Shown here: piece by piece, positions 47,881 through 55,689 of the stretch
Layout of the letters: every line of letters begins with the position of its first letter
Numbering within the stretch: the stretch's first letter is position 1
Origin: Planctomycetota bacterium
Lineage (GTDB): Bacteria > Planctomycetota > PUPC01 > JACPCR01
Direction: 5' to 3'
Length of the DNA stretch: 64,000 bases
Assembly (NCBI GenBank): GCA_016179685.1
Contig: JACPCR010000062.1
Coordinates: 62,001-126,000 of the forward strand
Notes under the pieces: model-generated
What the model was told of the DNA's origin: nothing
What the model saw: the letters and a program-made list of their open reading frames with translations, nothing else
Databases searched by the model: none
Program-made: the position numbers and the translations under genes

Positions 47881-48300
47881 CTACTCTACTTTCGCCGACT
47901 TCCCGACGGCGGCACCGATGAGGCCACCGATAAGCGCGCCCGCCGGGCCGAAGAACCGCCCCCCGATGACTGCGCCAGCCGCGCCTCCGGCAAGGGCGTT
48001 GCGCGTCTTCGCGGTCGCACGCTTCTCCCGAGACAGCGGCGCACGCGTGCGCCCGTTGCGCGACCGGGCGGCTCGCGTCGAGCCGTCGCGCTTCTCGCGG
48101 TTGCACGGGATGCACGCGGGGTAGAGGTTGTTCAGCCGCTCCGTCCCACCGTTGGCCCGAGCTACCGAATGCTCCACCTCCCATGCGCCACGCTTGCCCG
48201 GCTTGGCGTAGTTCGTGAACGCCAGCTTCCTTCCGCAGATGTGGCAGTAGCCGGACGTACGGTCGTAGATGTCCAAGAGCGTGTCGTCTGTGTACGCCAT
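47881..48300 (-). CDS. HNH nuclease with C-terminal glycine-zipper membrane segment
   Basis: 139 residues from ATG 48300 (GGAGGGC eight bases upstream; earlier starts are weak). C-H-I-C (about 18-21), [13 protein letters not shown] (about 39-51) with the catalytic His, [15 protein letters not shown] (about 56-70) is the HNH domain. Residues about 100-132 are a glycine zipper ([11 protein letters not shown], then [13 protein letters not shown]), which would insert in or against membrane. Nuclease plus membrane segment is rare. Lies next to ImmA and the repressor. Confidence 0.82.
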   Translation of the reverse strand: MAYTDDTLLDIYDRTSGYCHICGRKLAFTNYAKPGKRGAWEVEHSVARANGGTERLNNLYPACIPCNREKRDGSTRAARSRNGRTRAPLSREKRATAKTRNALAGGAAGAVIGGRFFGPAGALIGGLIGAAVGKSAKVE

Positions 48301-48314
48301 CAGAAAGCCCTCCA

Positions 48315-49034
48315 TCAAAAACCCAGCATCATCTGCCCAGAGGCGGCGTCCCTCGACTCGTAGAGCTTGCCGCGCTCGTCCACGTACAGGAGACCGATCT
48401 GCTCAAGCCGAACACGAAGCGCGGAGATCGTGACCTCGTACTTCTCCGCCAGCCGGTACAGGTTCGGCCAGTGCGTGCGGTCGATCTTCATGGCGTCCGC
48501 CCGGATCATGTCCGCCGGCATCGAGAGGGCCGCGGCGTAACGGTTGACAGCCCTCGCCTCGTCGGGTTCATCGGCGCGAGCTTGGATCTGTCGCAGGAGC
48601 TCCCGGCCTTCCGCATCGCGGTTGAGCGCCGTGATGATGGCAACGTCGCCCGCGGGGGAGCTTCGGAAGGCGAAGGGGCCGTCGCCTTCCACGTCGAACA
48701 GCGTGGGGTGGTCCAAGGAGCCCTTGTCGATGAACAGGTCCCAGTGGCCCATCTCGTGGCCCTTCGTCGAACGCTCGACCCCGGGCTTCTCCGTGAAGAA
48801 GCCCTTGCGGTTATCGTTGAGGACGATCAGGCGCTTCTTGGCGATGAGCCCGCCGAGGATCTTCTCGCCAGGGAGTTCGTCGATGGACTCCCAGAGAAAG
48901 TCCAGACCGAGGACCTTCTCGGCGACGAGATCGATAGGGATCGGAGGCGACAGCGGTCGCCCGAGCTGCCGCTCGAGCTCGGCGAGCCGCGACGCCGCGA
49001 TCTCTTCAATCTCCTGATTTCGGAGGATTCTCAC
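48315..49034 (-). CDS. ImmA/IrrE-type metallopeptidase
   Basis: 239 residues. Zinc site G-H-E-M-G-H-W (about 95-101, HExxH pattern with E96 catalytic-type), G-D-V-A-I-I-T (about 136), [15 protein letters not shown] (about 165-179) typical of the ImmA/IrrE family, C-terminal winged helix (about 190-230). ImmA proteases cut the paired XRE repressor to induce an element. Overlaps the repressor gene by 29 bases, so the pair is expressed together. Confidence 0.9.
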   Translation of the reverse strand: MRILRNQEIEEIAASRLAELERQLGRPLSPPIPIDLVAEKVLGLDFLWESIDELPGEKILGGLIAKKRLIVLNDNRKGFFTEKPGVERSTKGHEMGHWDLFIDKGSLDHPTLFDVEGDGPFAFRSSPAGDVAIITALNRDAEGRELLRQIQARADEPDEARAVNRYAAALSMPADMIRADAMKIDRTHWPNLYRLAEKYEVTISALRVRLEQIGLLYVDERGKLYESRDAASGQMMLGF

Positions 49035-49416
49035 GGGCCTTCGTCCTGCGTTTCAGTTCCTGCGAAAGTTTCTTCCAGTCTTCTTCGGTCAAGTCTGCGT
49101 CGAAGGCCGAACGGAAGAACGTGCGCGCCGACTCGCTCTCCTTCAGCGTCTTTCCCAAGTTCGGCGGCGTTTTCCCCGCCAGCGTGATCAGCTCGTTCGC
49201 GTCCGCTTCGAGCACCTCGGCCAGCTGGATGATCGCCGCGACGGATGGCGGCGGCGTCTTGTCGTTCTCGATTTTGCTTAGGTAGGTGAAGTCGAACCCC
49301 CGGCGGTCCTCCGCCTTCAACCGCTCGGATACGTTCGCGGCCAAGTCGCGCTGGGTGAGGTTCTTGGCCTTGCGGAGTTGCCGGAGCCTCTGCCCGAATG
49401 TGGTCTGCTGGGACAT
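49006..49416 (-). CDS. XRE-family repressor
   Basis: 136 residues. HTH core F-G-Q-R-L-R-Q-L-R-K-A-K-N-L-T-Q-R-D-L-A (about 7-26) and F-T-Y-L-S-K-I-E-N (about 43-51) of the XRE/cI-type. C-terminal half helical and acidic (F-F-R-S-A-F-D-A-D-L). The start codon is only about two to nine bases from the predicted transcription start, so the message may be leaderless, as with lambda cI. Candidate lysogeny repressor controlled by the ImmA gene directly downstream. Confidence 0.85.
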   Translation of the reverse strand: MSQQTTFGQRLRQLRKAKNLTQRDLAANVSERLKAEDRRGFDFTYLSKIENDKTPPPSVAAIIQLAEVLEADANELITLAGKTPPNLGKTLKESESARTFFRSAFDADLTEEDWKKLSQELKRRTKARENPPKSGD

Positions 49417-49424
49417 AAGACAGC

Positions 49425-49453
49425 AGCCTACAAAAGTTGTAGTTGAAAGTCAA
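49425..49453 (-). promoter_or_regulatory. Promoter of the XRE-ImmA operon
   Basis: On the - strand TTGACT (49453-49448), 17-base spacer, TAGGCT (49430-49425), with start predicted near 49418, next to the repressor ATG at 49416. The spacer contains repeats of C-A-A-C-T. Divergent from the resolvase/integrase genes. Confidence 0.6.
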
Positions 49454-49454
49454 C
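49442..49454. promoter_or_regulatory. Putative repressor operator
   Basis: GTTGA-AAG-TCAAC, a perfect 5-base inverted repeat overlapping the -35 of the XRE promoter; a natural place for autoregulation. Not demonstrated. Confidence 0.5.
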
Positions 49455-49590
49455 TCCAAAATTCCGCTTTCCGGCCGGTCCCCCTGGGCCCCTCCTGGCG
49501 GCCTTTTCCCGTAGAGGACCCCAGTCGTAAGGCCCGGGAAGCATTGGGGATTGCCTTGCTTCGGGGCGCACCCCGAGGTAGGGGTGTCAG

Positions 49591-49986
49591 GTGAGAGACG
49601 TGCGTAACATGCGCTATTCCAATAGGTTACGGACAAGGCCAACCCGCAGGATGCGGACCGGAACGGACGCGGTCTACGCCAGGTCGGCGGCCGACGACGA
49701 GGCCGGGACGGCCTGCCGGGACCAAGTCCGCCAGGCCCTGGAACGGGTCGAGGAACCCGCGCGCGCGGCCGTCTACGCCGACCCGGGAGCGTCCGGGCTG
49801 GACGCCAACCGGCCAGCGCTCTGCCGCCTGCTGGCCGATGTCCGTCGGGGAGGTCTCCGCCGCGTGGTCGTCCGCGACCTCGCCCGCCTCGCCCGGAGCG
49901 CTCCGCTCTTGGAGACCATCCTGGAGGAGCTCCGGGCTACCGACGTGGAGCTCGTGACCATCGGAGAAGGGAACCGCCATGCGTGA
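49591..49986 (+). CDS. Resolvase-domain protein with degenerate active site
   Basis: 131 residues (GTG 49591; ATG 49609 is another possible start). The resolvase fold is clear: D-A-V-Y-A-R-S-A-A-D-D (about 27-37), A-V-Y-A-D-P-G-A-S-G (about 59-68), V-V-V-R-D-L-A-R-L-A-R-S (about 92-103). But where recombinases have Y-x-R-x-S the sequence is Y-A-R-S-A, so the nucleophile Ser is Ala, and the R-L-D/S-R pocket has A where D is usual. It ends in the first codons of the active recombinase (8-base overlap), so the two are co-translated. It cannot cut DNA; it could assist recombination. Confidence 0.75.
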   Translation: MRDVRNMRYSNRLRTRPTRRMRTGTDAVYARSAADDEAGTACRDQVRQALERVEEPARAAVYADPGASGLDANRPALCRLLADVRRGGLRRVVVRDLARLARSAPLLETILEELRATDVELVTIGEGNRHA

Positions 49987-51493
49987 CGAGAAGCGCGAGC
50001 CCCCGCGGATCGCCTTCTACACCCGCATCTCGACCGACGAGGACCATCAGAAGTACTCGCTCGGCGCGCAGAAGGAGCGGCTCGAGGCCTTCTGCAAGGC
50101 CCAGTGGGACGACGAGTGGCAGCTCCACAAGGTCTACCGCGACACCGAGTCCGGCACCCACATGAACCGGCCCGGCCTCGAGGAGATGCTCTACGACGCC
50201 GAGGCTCGCGCGTTCAACACGCTCCTCGTCTTTCGCGTCGACCGGCTCTCCCGCAAGGTCCGCGAGCTCGCCCAGATGGTCGACGAGCTCACGAAGAACG
50301 GCGTCACCCTCAAGAGCATCACCGAGCCCTTCGACACCGCGAACGCCGCCGGGAAGATGATGCTCCAGATGCTCGGCGTCTTCGCCGAGTTCGAGCACGC
50401 GACCATCGTCGAGCGCACGAAGGTCGGCATGGAGAAGAAGGCGAAGGGCGGGAACTTCGTGGGCGGCAACGTGCCCTACGGCTACCTGCTCGACCAGGAG
50501 AAGAAGGGCCTCGTCGTCCACGAGGAGGAGGCGCTCATCGTCCGCAAGATGTTCAAGATGTACGCCCTCGGGAAGGAAGGCGCCTCCGCGATCTGCAACG
50601 AGCTCAACGAGGCCGGGCACCGAAACCGCAACGGCCGGAAGTGGGGACGGCGTGTCGTCCTCTACATGCTCAAGAACCCGGTCTACGTGGGTAAGATCCG
50701 CTGGCGCGAGGTGCTCTACGAGGGCCAGCACGACCCGCTCGTGTCCGAGGTACTCTTCCAGAAGGCGAACGAGGTCCTCCAGGAGCGCCACGAGGACCTC
50801 AAGGGCCGGCAGTGGCACAACGGCGACGAGCGGCTCCTCACGGGCATCATCAAGTGCGCCCGCTGCAAGAGCCACATGTTCGGAGGCGGGGGCTACAAGA
50901 AGGGCGTCCACGTCCCGTACTACGTCTGCTCGAAGCGCTTCAACGACCACGAGTGCGAGCAGGTGTACGTGCGGGCAGAGATCCTGGAGGCGGCGGTCAC
51001 CGAGGACATCAAGGCCATGTTCCGGGACGAGCAGTTCATGGCCCGCATCTGGGCGGAGGCGAACAAGCGGCTCGGCACCGAGAAGCCGGTCCTCGAGAAG
51101 GAGATCGGGAAGATCGAGGCGCAGGCCGCCAAGACCCAGGCGGCGATGGACCGCTACTTCGAGGCGTTCGAGGCGGGGACACTGCAGGCGGAACTCTGCA
51201 ACGAGAAGGTCCGCGACCTGCGCGCCCGACTGGAGGAGCTGGAGGCCGAGAAGCGGGACCTCGAGGCCCGGCGGGAGAGGCTGGAGCTGCCCGCCGTCGA
51301 CCGGGACATGCTCGCGTCCCTCGTGGAGAACTTCGAGCGGGTCATGGCCGAGGGGCCGCCCCCCCAAAAGAAGCACCTCCTCCACCGCCTGGTGAAGAAG
51401 GTGCTGGTCCAGGATCGACGAACCGTGGAGGTCTGGTATGGGTTACCAAACCCCCAGCGGTTCGAAGACTGGAACAAATGGCTCCTCGGGTAG
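49979..51493 (+). CDS. Large serine recombinase (prophage integrase)
   Basis: 504 residues. Resolvase domain: I-A-F-Y-T-R-I-S-T-D-E (about 11-21, catalytic Ser18), V-F-R-V-D-R-L-S-R (about 83-91). Recombinase domain: G-N-V-P-Y-G-Y (about 163), L-K-N-P-V-Y-V-G-K-I (about 231). Zinc ribbon C-A-R-C-K (about 289-293) and C-S-K-R-F-N-D-H-E-C (about 312-321). Coiled coil about 360-440 (E-K-E-I-G-K-I-E-A-Q-A-A-K-T-Q). The last codons, for W-L-L-G, are the same DNA as the tRNA-Asn 3' end. This is the integrase; reading toward the tRNA attachment site fits att at the tRNA 3' end. Confidence 0.93.
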   Translation: MRDEKREPPRIAFYTRISTDEDHQKYSLGAQKERLEAFCKAQWDDEWQLHKVYRDTESGTHMNRPGLEEMLYDAEARAFNTLLVFRVDRLSRKVRELAQMVDELTKNGVTLKSITEPFDTANAAGKMMLQMLGVFAEFEHATIVERTKVGMEKKAKGGNFVGGNVPYGYLLDQEKKGLVVHEEEALIVRKMFKMYALGKEGASAICNELNEAGHRNRNGRKWGRRVVLYMLKNPVYVGKIRWREVLYEGQHDPLVSEVLFQKANEVLQERHEDLKGRQWHNGDERLLTGIIKCARCKSHMFGGGGYKKGVHVPYYVCSKRFNDHECEQVYVRAEILEAAVTEDIKAMFRDEQFMARIWAEANKRLGTEKPVLEKEIGKIEAQAAKTQAAMDRYFEAFEAGTLQAELCNEKVRDLRARLEELEAEKRDLEARRERLELPAVDRDMLASLVENFERVMAEGPPPQKKHLLHRLVKKVLVQDRRTVEVWYGLPNPQRFEDWNKWLLG

Positions 51494-51553
51494 GACTCGA
51501 ACCTACAACCTAGCGGTTAACAGCCGCTCGCTCCACCATTGAGCTACCGAGGA
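51479..51553 (-). tRNA. tRNA-Asn (GTT), with genome-encoded CCA
   Basis: Acceptor TCCTCGG pairs with CCGAGGA, D stem GCTC/GAGC, anticodon stem AGCGG/CCGCT around CTGTTAA (anticodon GTT), T stem GTAGG/CCTAC with TTCGAGT loop, discriminator G and CCA. 72 bases plus CCA. It is the phage attachment site: the 3' end lies at the prophage side and its last 15 bases are also the end of the integrase gene (stop TAG 51491-51493). Confidence 0.96.
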
Positions 51554-51660
51554 AGAGTGGGAAAGCCAGCCGGGATGGTCCGAGGCCAGGTAAGGCATCG
51601 GCTGCCGAGGGTTATACAATAAAGCCTCCCCACGTTCAAGCCCTAGGAAGCGAACGAGCC

Positions 51661-52563
51661 ATGTTCAAGCCTTACGCCTTCGTCCTGCCCGCCCTGGCGC
51701 TGCTCGGGCTCTTTTCGTTCGGGTCCATGGCCCTCTCGCTCTGGGTGAGCCTCCACCAGTGGGACCCCCTGATGCCGGAGCACCGCTACACGGGCATGGC
51801 TCACTACGAGCGGGCGGTCCGCGACCCGCTCGTGCGGACCGCGCTGCTCAACACGCTGTACTACGCGGCACTGGCCGTTCCGCTGGTCGCGGCCAGCTCG
51901 CTGGCTCTTGCGCTTCTCGTTGGAAAAGTCCGGAGGGGCCAGGGCATCCTGAAGACCCTTTTCTTCCTGCCCTCGATCACGCCGATGGTCGTCATCGCCC
52001 TCATCTGGGTCTGGATGCTGCGGCAGGACGGGCCGGTCAACCAGACGCCGCGCATCGTGCTGGGATGCCTGCCGCAGGCGCTAAAGGACTTCCTGGGGTG
52101 CTCCCATTTCTCGGGGCCCAACTGGCTCATGGACAGCCGGACGGCCATGCCCGCCATCGTATTGACCGGGGCATGGCACGCGGTCGGCTATTACATGGTC
52201 ATCTTCCTCGCCGGACTCGGCGATATCCCGAGGGAGTTCTACGAGGCGGCCCGGATCGACGGGGCCAACGCGTGGCAGGAGCTCCGATTCGTCACGCTGC
52301 CCCTGCTCCGCAACACCGTCGTTTTCGTCCTCGTCACGCTCGTCATCGGGGCGCTCCAGGTCTTCACCCAGGTCTACGTCATGACGGGCGGGGGGCCGGA
52401 ACAGTCGACCGAGGTGCTGGCCTCGGTGATCTTCAAGAAAGGGTTCGCGCACTTCGGCAAGATGGGGTACGCGTCCGCCATCGCCTGGCTGTTCTTTCTT
52501 TTCCTGCTGTGTCTCGTGCTGGTGCAAATGCGCTTGATGCGCTCGCGCCGCCTCTACGATTAA
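51661..52563 (+). CDS. Sugar ABC transporter permease (MalF/UgpA-like)
   Basis: 300 residues, six membrane segments (5-30, 65-95, 100-125, about 160-185, about 215-240, about 270-292). The EAA loop E-F-Y-E-A-A-R-I-D-G-A-N-A-W-Q (about 193-207) and V-Y-V-M-T-G-G-G-P (about 242-250) are those of MalF-type permeases. A TATACAAT-like -10 at 51613-51620 precedes it. No substrate-binding protein or ATPase is in the window. Co-expressed with the MalG-like gene that follows after two bases. Confidence 0.93.
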   Translation: MFKPYAFVLPALALLGLFSFGSMALSLWVSLHQWDPLMPEHRYTGMAHYERAVRDPLVRTALLNTLYYAALAVPLVAASSLALALLVGKVRRGQGILKTLFFLPSITPMVVIALIWVWMLRQDGPVNQTPRIVLGCLPQALKDFLGCSHFSGPNWLMDSRTAMPAIVLTGAWHAVGYYMVIFLAGLGDIPREFYEAARIDGANAWQELRFVTLPLLRNTVVFVLVTLVIGALQVFTQVYVMTGGGPEQSTEVLASVIFKKGFAHFGKMGYASAIAWLFFLFLLCLVLVQMRLMRSRRLYD

Positions 52564-52565
52564 TC

Positions 52566-53459
52566 ATGGACAGAAACGACCGATCGACTACTGGGAACGG
52601 CCCGACGGACCCATTGAGGGCGGGTCCGTGCGGCCGCGCCCTCCGGCGAGCCTGCCCCGGCCTTCTCCTGGCGTTCCTGGTGCTGCTGGCGTTGACGATG
52701 CTGTTTCCTTTCCTCTGGATGGCGGTGAACTCGTTCAAGACGGAGGAGGATTTTCATACCAGGCCGTTCGCCTTATGGCCGGAGACCTGGACGTTGAGCA
52801 CCTACGAGCAGGCTGTGACCATCGGCCGGGTCGGCATCTACCTCTGGAACAGCTTCGCCTATGCCGTGACGGTCACGCTGGCGCAGCTCTTCGTGGACTC
52901 GCTGGCCGCGTATGCGTTCGCCCGCATGAGCTTTCGGGGTCGCGATGCGCTGTTCGGGCTGGTCCTGGCCACGATGCTTCTGCCCGCCTCGGTCCAGCTC
53001 ATCCCGCTGTTTCTCATCGTGAAATGGATGGGCCTCGTCAACACCTTCGCCGGCGTCGTGCTGCCGAGCTTCGCTGGGGCGTTCGGCATCTTCATGCTGC
53101 GGCAGTTCTTCCTGAACCTGCCCCGGGACCTCGAGGACGCCGCCCGCATCGACGGCTGCGGCCCGTTCGGCATCTACTGGCGGGTGGCGCTGCCCATGGC
53201 GCGGCCAGCGCTGGTCACTTTGGGCCTCTTCCTGTTCCTGAGCGAATGGGGCAGTTTCATCTGGCCCCTGGTGATTCTCTCGGACACCTCGCGGTATCCG
53301 GTGACCGTCGGCATAGCGCTTTTCCGGAACGAGTCGTTCATCTATTGGAACAACGTGTTCGCCGCGTCCGTGCTGGCCTCGCTGCCGCTGATCGGCCTGT
53401 TCTTTGTCGCCCAGAAGCACCTTATGGGCGGGATTTCCCTCTCGGGCTTGAAAGGCTAG
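52566..53459 (+). CDS. Sugar ABC transporter permease (MalG/UgpE-like)
   Basis: 297 residues from ATG 52566. N-terminal 35 residues are hydrophilic; then A-F-L-V-L-L-A-L-T-M-L-F-P-F-L-W-M (about 36-52), F-A-R-M-S-F-R-G-R-D (about 117), and the EAA loop L-E-D-A-A-R-I-D-G-C-G-P-F (about 190-202) as in MalG. Six membrane segments. Pairs with the upstream MalF-like gene to form the channel of a carbohydrate importer. A hairpin follows eight bases after the stop. Confidence 0.93.
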   Translation: MDRNDRSTTGNGPTDPLRAGPCGRALRRACPGLLLAFLVLLALTMLFPFLWMAVNSFKTEEDFHTRPFALWPETWTLSTYEQAVTIGRVGIYLWNSFAYAVTVTLAQLFVDSLAAYAFARMSFRGRDALFGLVLATMLLPASVQLIPLFLIVKWMGLVNTFAGVVLPSFAGAFGIFMLRQFFLNLPRDLEDAARIDGCGPFGIYWRVALPMARPALVTLGLFLFLSEWGSFIWPLVILSDTSRYPVTVGIALFRNESFIYWNNVFAASVLASLPLIGLFFVAQKHLMGGISLSGLKG

Positions 53460-53466
53460 CCCATCA

Positions 53467-53497
53467 GTTCAAAAATGGTTTGGCACTATTTCTGAAC
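53467..53497 (+). terminator. Hairpin after the permease genes
   Basis: Arms GTTCAAAAATGGT (53467-53479) and ACTATTTCTGAAC (53485-53497), 11 of 13 pairs, eight bases after the stop. No U-tract. A related GTTCAGAAATAGTTCGGCAC occurs at 55624-55643. Confidence 0.55.
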
Positions 53498-53498
53498 G

Positions 53499-54197
53499 GG
53501 TCCGCTTCCTGCCCCAGCCGTTAGCCGCAATCAACCTGGAAAAGGGGGCGTCTCGCCCCCGATTTCGGAAGCGAGACGCTTCCGTTCCCAGGCAAGAGTA
53601 CACGTACGACGCCCAAACTCTCACAAGCAAATCCTTGAACCCTCCCGAACGTGTCCCTTCGGGTCGGCTGACTCCGGACTTCGGCTCACTGGTCACTGGT
53701 CCTCTGGTCCCCCTTTTGCCTCCCAACGGGAACTCCTTAGCGAAAACTTCTGGCGTCCCTACGGGACTCTTGTGGTTGATGCGCTTTCCCTTCCCAGGGC
53801 TGCGTTCGCCTTCGCGGGGCTTCGGCGAACTTGTGCCCTGGGCTGTTTTCGGACGTCCCTACGGGACTCACTGAAACTGGCCTCCGGTGACGATCACTCA
53901 GCAGTTACCCCAACGGGATCCCTCCCAAAGTCCCGGCGGGGTCCCTCCCATGGGGACTCGTGCGGGAGGACAAGTCCGGGATTTTGCCTTTTGCCCCTAA
54001 CGGAATGCAGGGCTGACACACGCCGAAGGCAGCCGAAGCCCTCACGGGCTTCGCTACGAAAATCCATGAAGTGCCGAATCATCATCGGTTATGAAATCGG
54101 TCGGGTCCATCTCCCCGAACTTATTGAGAAGCTACAAATCATCATTCTTATCACTTTACCCGGGCGGCATCCGGCTTCCTCGGGACAGGTTCGGCGG
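53499..54197. other. Intergenic region with repeated small hairpins
   Basis: About 700 bases with no supported gene. CGTCCCTACGGGACTC, a GTCCC-TAC-GGGAC hairpin, occurs at 53754-53769 and 53854-53869, exactly 100 bases apart, and a weaker GTGTCCCTTCGGGTCG at about 53651. More G-G-G/C-C-C palindromes lie to 53960. No open frame carries a domain. It may be decayed mobile or regulatory DNA. Confidence 0.55.
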
Positions 54198-55106
54198 CTA
54201 GCCTTCTTCACTCAGTTCTTTGGGTGGGACCGCGGTCGGCACGACGTCGATCTCCGCGTAAACGGCGTAGTGGTCGCTGGCCCAGACGCCCTGCACCGGC
54301 TGGTCGAGGGCGACGCGGCAGGTGCGGAATCGGGCGAACCGGGCATGATGGTGGGGCGAGCCCAGGAAGAGGTAATCGATGCGGCGGGCGTGGCGCGGCT
54401 GCCGGATGAGGCGGTCGATGATGGCCCGGGCGTACGGATTCTCGAAGGTCCAGGTATAACCCGCCGAGCCGTCTCCGGCCTGCTGCCAGGCATCGAGGAA
54501 CTGGGTGCTCATGCCGCCCAGGGACTGACGCCCGGTCCAGAATCGGATGCTGGCGCTGTCGGGGGTGGCGTCGAAGTCGCCGGCCAGCAGGGTGGGGAAG
54601 CCCCTGGGGTCCGCGTGCCGCTGGATCATTCGGGCGACGGCCACGGCCTGAAGCTCGCGCTCGAGTTCGCGGTCGAGCTCCCAGGAAGGCTTGGCGTTGA
54701 CGAAAAGGATCGGACCCGCAGGCTCGGGCGCGGCAACCCGGACGGCGAGTGCGGCGTAGGGGTAGCCGCGGGACCGTTCGGTGAGCTGAAGCGAAAGGGT
54801 TTCGAGAGGCTCGAGGGGCCAGCGCGCGGCGACGCCGTTGGCGTCGCTGCGGCCCGGCCGGGCCACCCCGTCGAACTGGTGCAGCACGTGGTAGTCCATC
54901 CCCCTGAGGAGGTCCCTGACCTGGTGAGGCTGGCCGTCGTATCCGGCCTCCTGGAAGGCCATGAGGTCGGGGTCCAGGGCGGCAATCCCCGCTCGGAGGA
55001 CCTTCATCCGGTCATCGTAGGGCTCGGCGAAGGCCCAAATGTTCATGGTCAGGACGCGGAGCGGGCGGTCGGCAGAGAGGATGAGGGGCGCGGCGGATGG
55101 GGTCAT
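54198..55106 (-). CDS. Endonuclease/exonuclease/phosphatase family protein
   Basis: 302 residues. R-V-L-T-M-N-I-W (about 17-24), L-M-A-F-Q-E-A-G-Y-D (about 48-57, metal-type Glu), L-L-A-G-D-F-D-A-T-P-D-S (about 171-182), R-I-D-Y-L-F-L-G (about 237-244), A-S-D-H-Y-A-V (about 275-281) are the EEP-fold catalytic motifs. Members cleave phosphodiesters in DNA, RNA or sphingomyelin/inositol phosphates; the substrate is not clear. No signal peptide. Confidence 0.88.
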   Translation of the reverse strand: MTPSAAPLILSADRPLRVLTMNIWAFAEPYDDRMKVLRAGIAALDPDLMAFQEAGYDGQPHQVRDLLRGMDYHVLHQFDGVARPGRSDANGVAARWPLEPLETLSLQLTERSRGYPYAALAVRVAAPEPAGPILFVNAKPSWELDRELERELQAVAVARMIQRHADPRGFPTLLAGDFDATPDSASIRFWTGRQSLGGMSTQFLDAWQQAGDGSAGYTWTFENPYARAIIDRLIRQPRHARRIDYLFLGSPHHHARFARFRTCRVALDQPVQGVWASDHYAVYAEIDVVPTAVPPKELSEEG

Positions 55107-55154
55107 GGGCGGCTACCATCCCTTTTAGAAGCGTACCCACACTTTTGAATGAGT

Positions 55155-55194
55155 ACACGCTTACGGGAGTGCGGGAGCACTTCCGTAAGCGTGT
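55155..55194 (-). terminator. 3'-end hairpin after the GYD gene
   Basis: 18-base arms (ACACGCTTACGGGAGTGC and GCACTTCCGTAAGCGTGT), 17 of 18 pairs, loop GGGA, starting eight bases after the stop. No U-tract, so termination is inference; it shares core GTGC-GGR-GCAC with 55652-55689. Confidence 0.6.
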
Positions 55195-55202
55195 CATGGG
55201 GC

Positions 55203-55532
55203 TCATCGCGGCGGCCGGTAGGAGGCCTTGGCCCGGCCCGCGGCCTTGAGGGCCCCGAGCCCTTCGGCGACGGACAGGAGGGGCGTGGTTCGGATGGAAG
55301 CCAGGGCGCCCCCGGCCGCGCCGACGAGGGCGAAGGCGGCGGCCTCGACGTTGCCCGGCATCTCGAGGATGAGCAGCACGTCATACTCCCCGAACGTGTA
55401 ATAGGCCGCCTCGAGCCTGCCTCCGAGCTTCTTGAGTACCGGCTCGAGACGGTCCGTCAGGCTTCTCGGCCTGGCGACCTGGGCCTTCCAGGACTCTCCG
55501 GTGTATGACGCCTGAATCATATAGCGGGGCAT
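55203..55532 (-). CDS. GYD-domain protein
   Basis: 109 residues from ATG 55532 (AAGGAGGTCGTC upstream). M-P-R-Y-M-I-Q-A-S-Y-T (1-11), L-G-G-R-L-E-A-A-Y-Y-T-F-G-E-Y-D-V (about 36-52) with the G-E-Y-D signature of the GYD family (PF08734). Small cytoplasmic ferredoxin-like fold of unknown function, seen in many soil bacteria. Stands alone with its own 3' hairpin. Confidence 0.9.
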   Translation of the reverse strand: MPRYMIQASYTGESWKAQVARPRSLTDRLEPVLKKLGGRLEAAYYTFGEYDVLLILEMPGNVEAAAFALVGAAGGALASIRTTPLLSVAEGLGALKAAGRAKASYRPPR

Positions 55533-55651
55533 GACGACCTCCTTGGAAAAGGGCGTTAGTATTTCCGAACGCAAGCATCCAGCACCTCTATTCAGAAATA
55601 CCGGGGGGAAAACGACCAACCCAGTTCAGAAATAGTTCGGCACGATGAGGT

Positions 55652-55689
55652 GACGGGTAGGGAAGTGCGGATGCACTTCCCTACCCGTC
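55652..55689 (-). terminator. 3'-end hairpin after the alcohol dehydrogenase gene
   Basis: 17-base perfect arms GACGGGTAGGGAAGTGC and GCACTTCCCTACCCGTC, loop GGAT, starting at the last base of the stop codon. Same core as the hairpins at 55155 and 62243. Confidence 0.6.

Noticed and set aside
48315..49416. Toxin-antitoxin pair
   Set aside because: The protease and XRE order match ImmA and repressor control rather than a toxin pair.
49979..51493. IS607-type transposase
   Set aside because: Size, zinc ribbon, coiled coil and the tRNA junction indicate a large serine integrase.
53600..54000. CRISPR array
   Set aside because: Repeats are short hairpins with no constant repeat-spacer structure and no cas genes.
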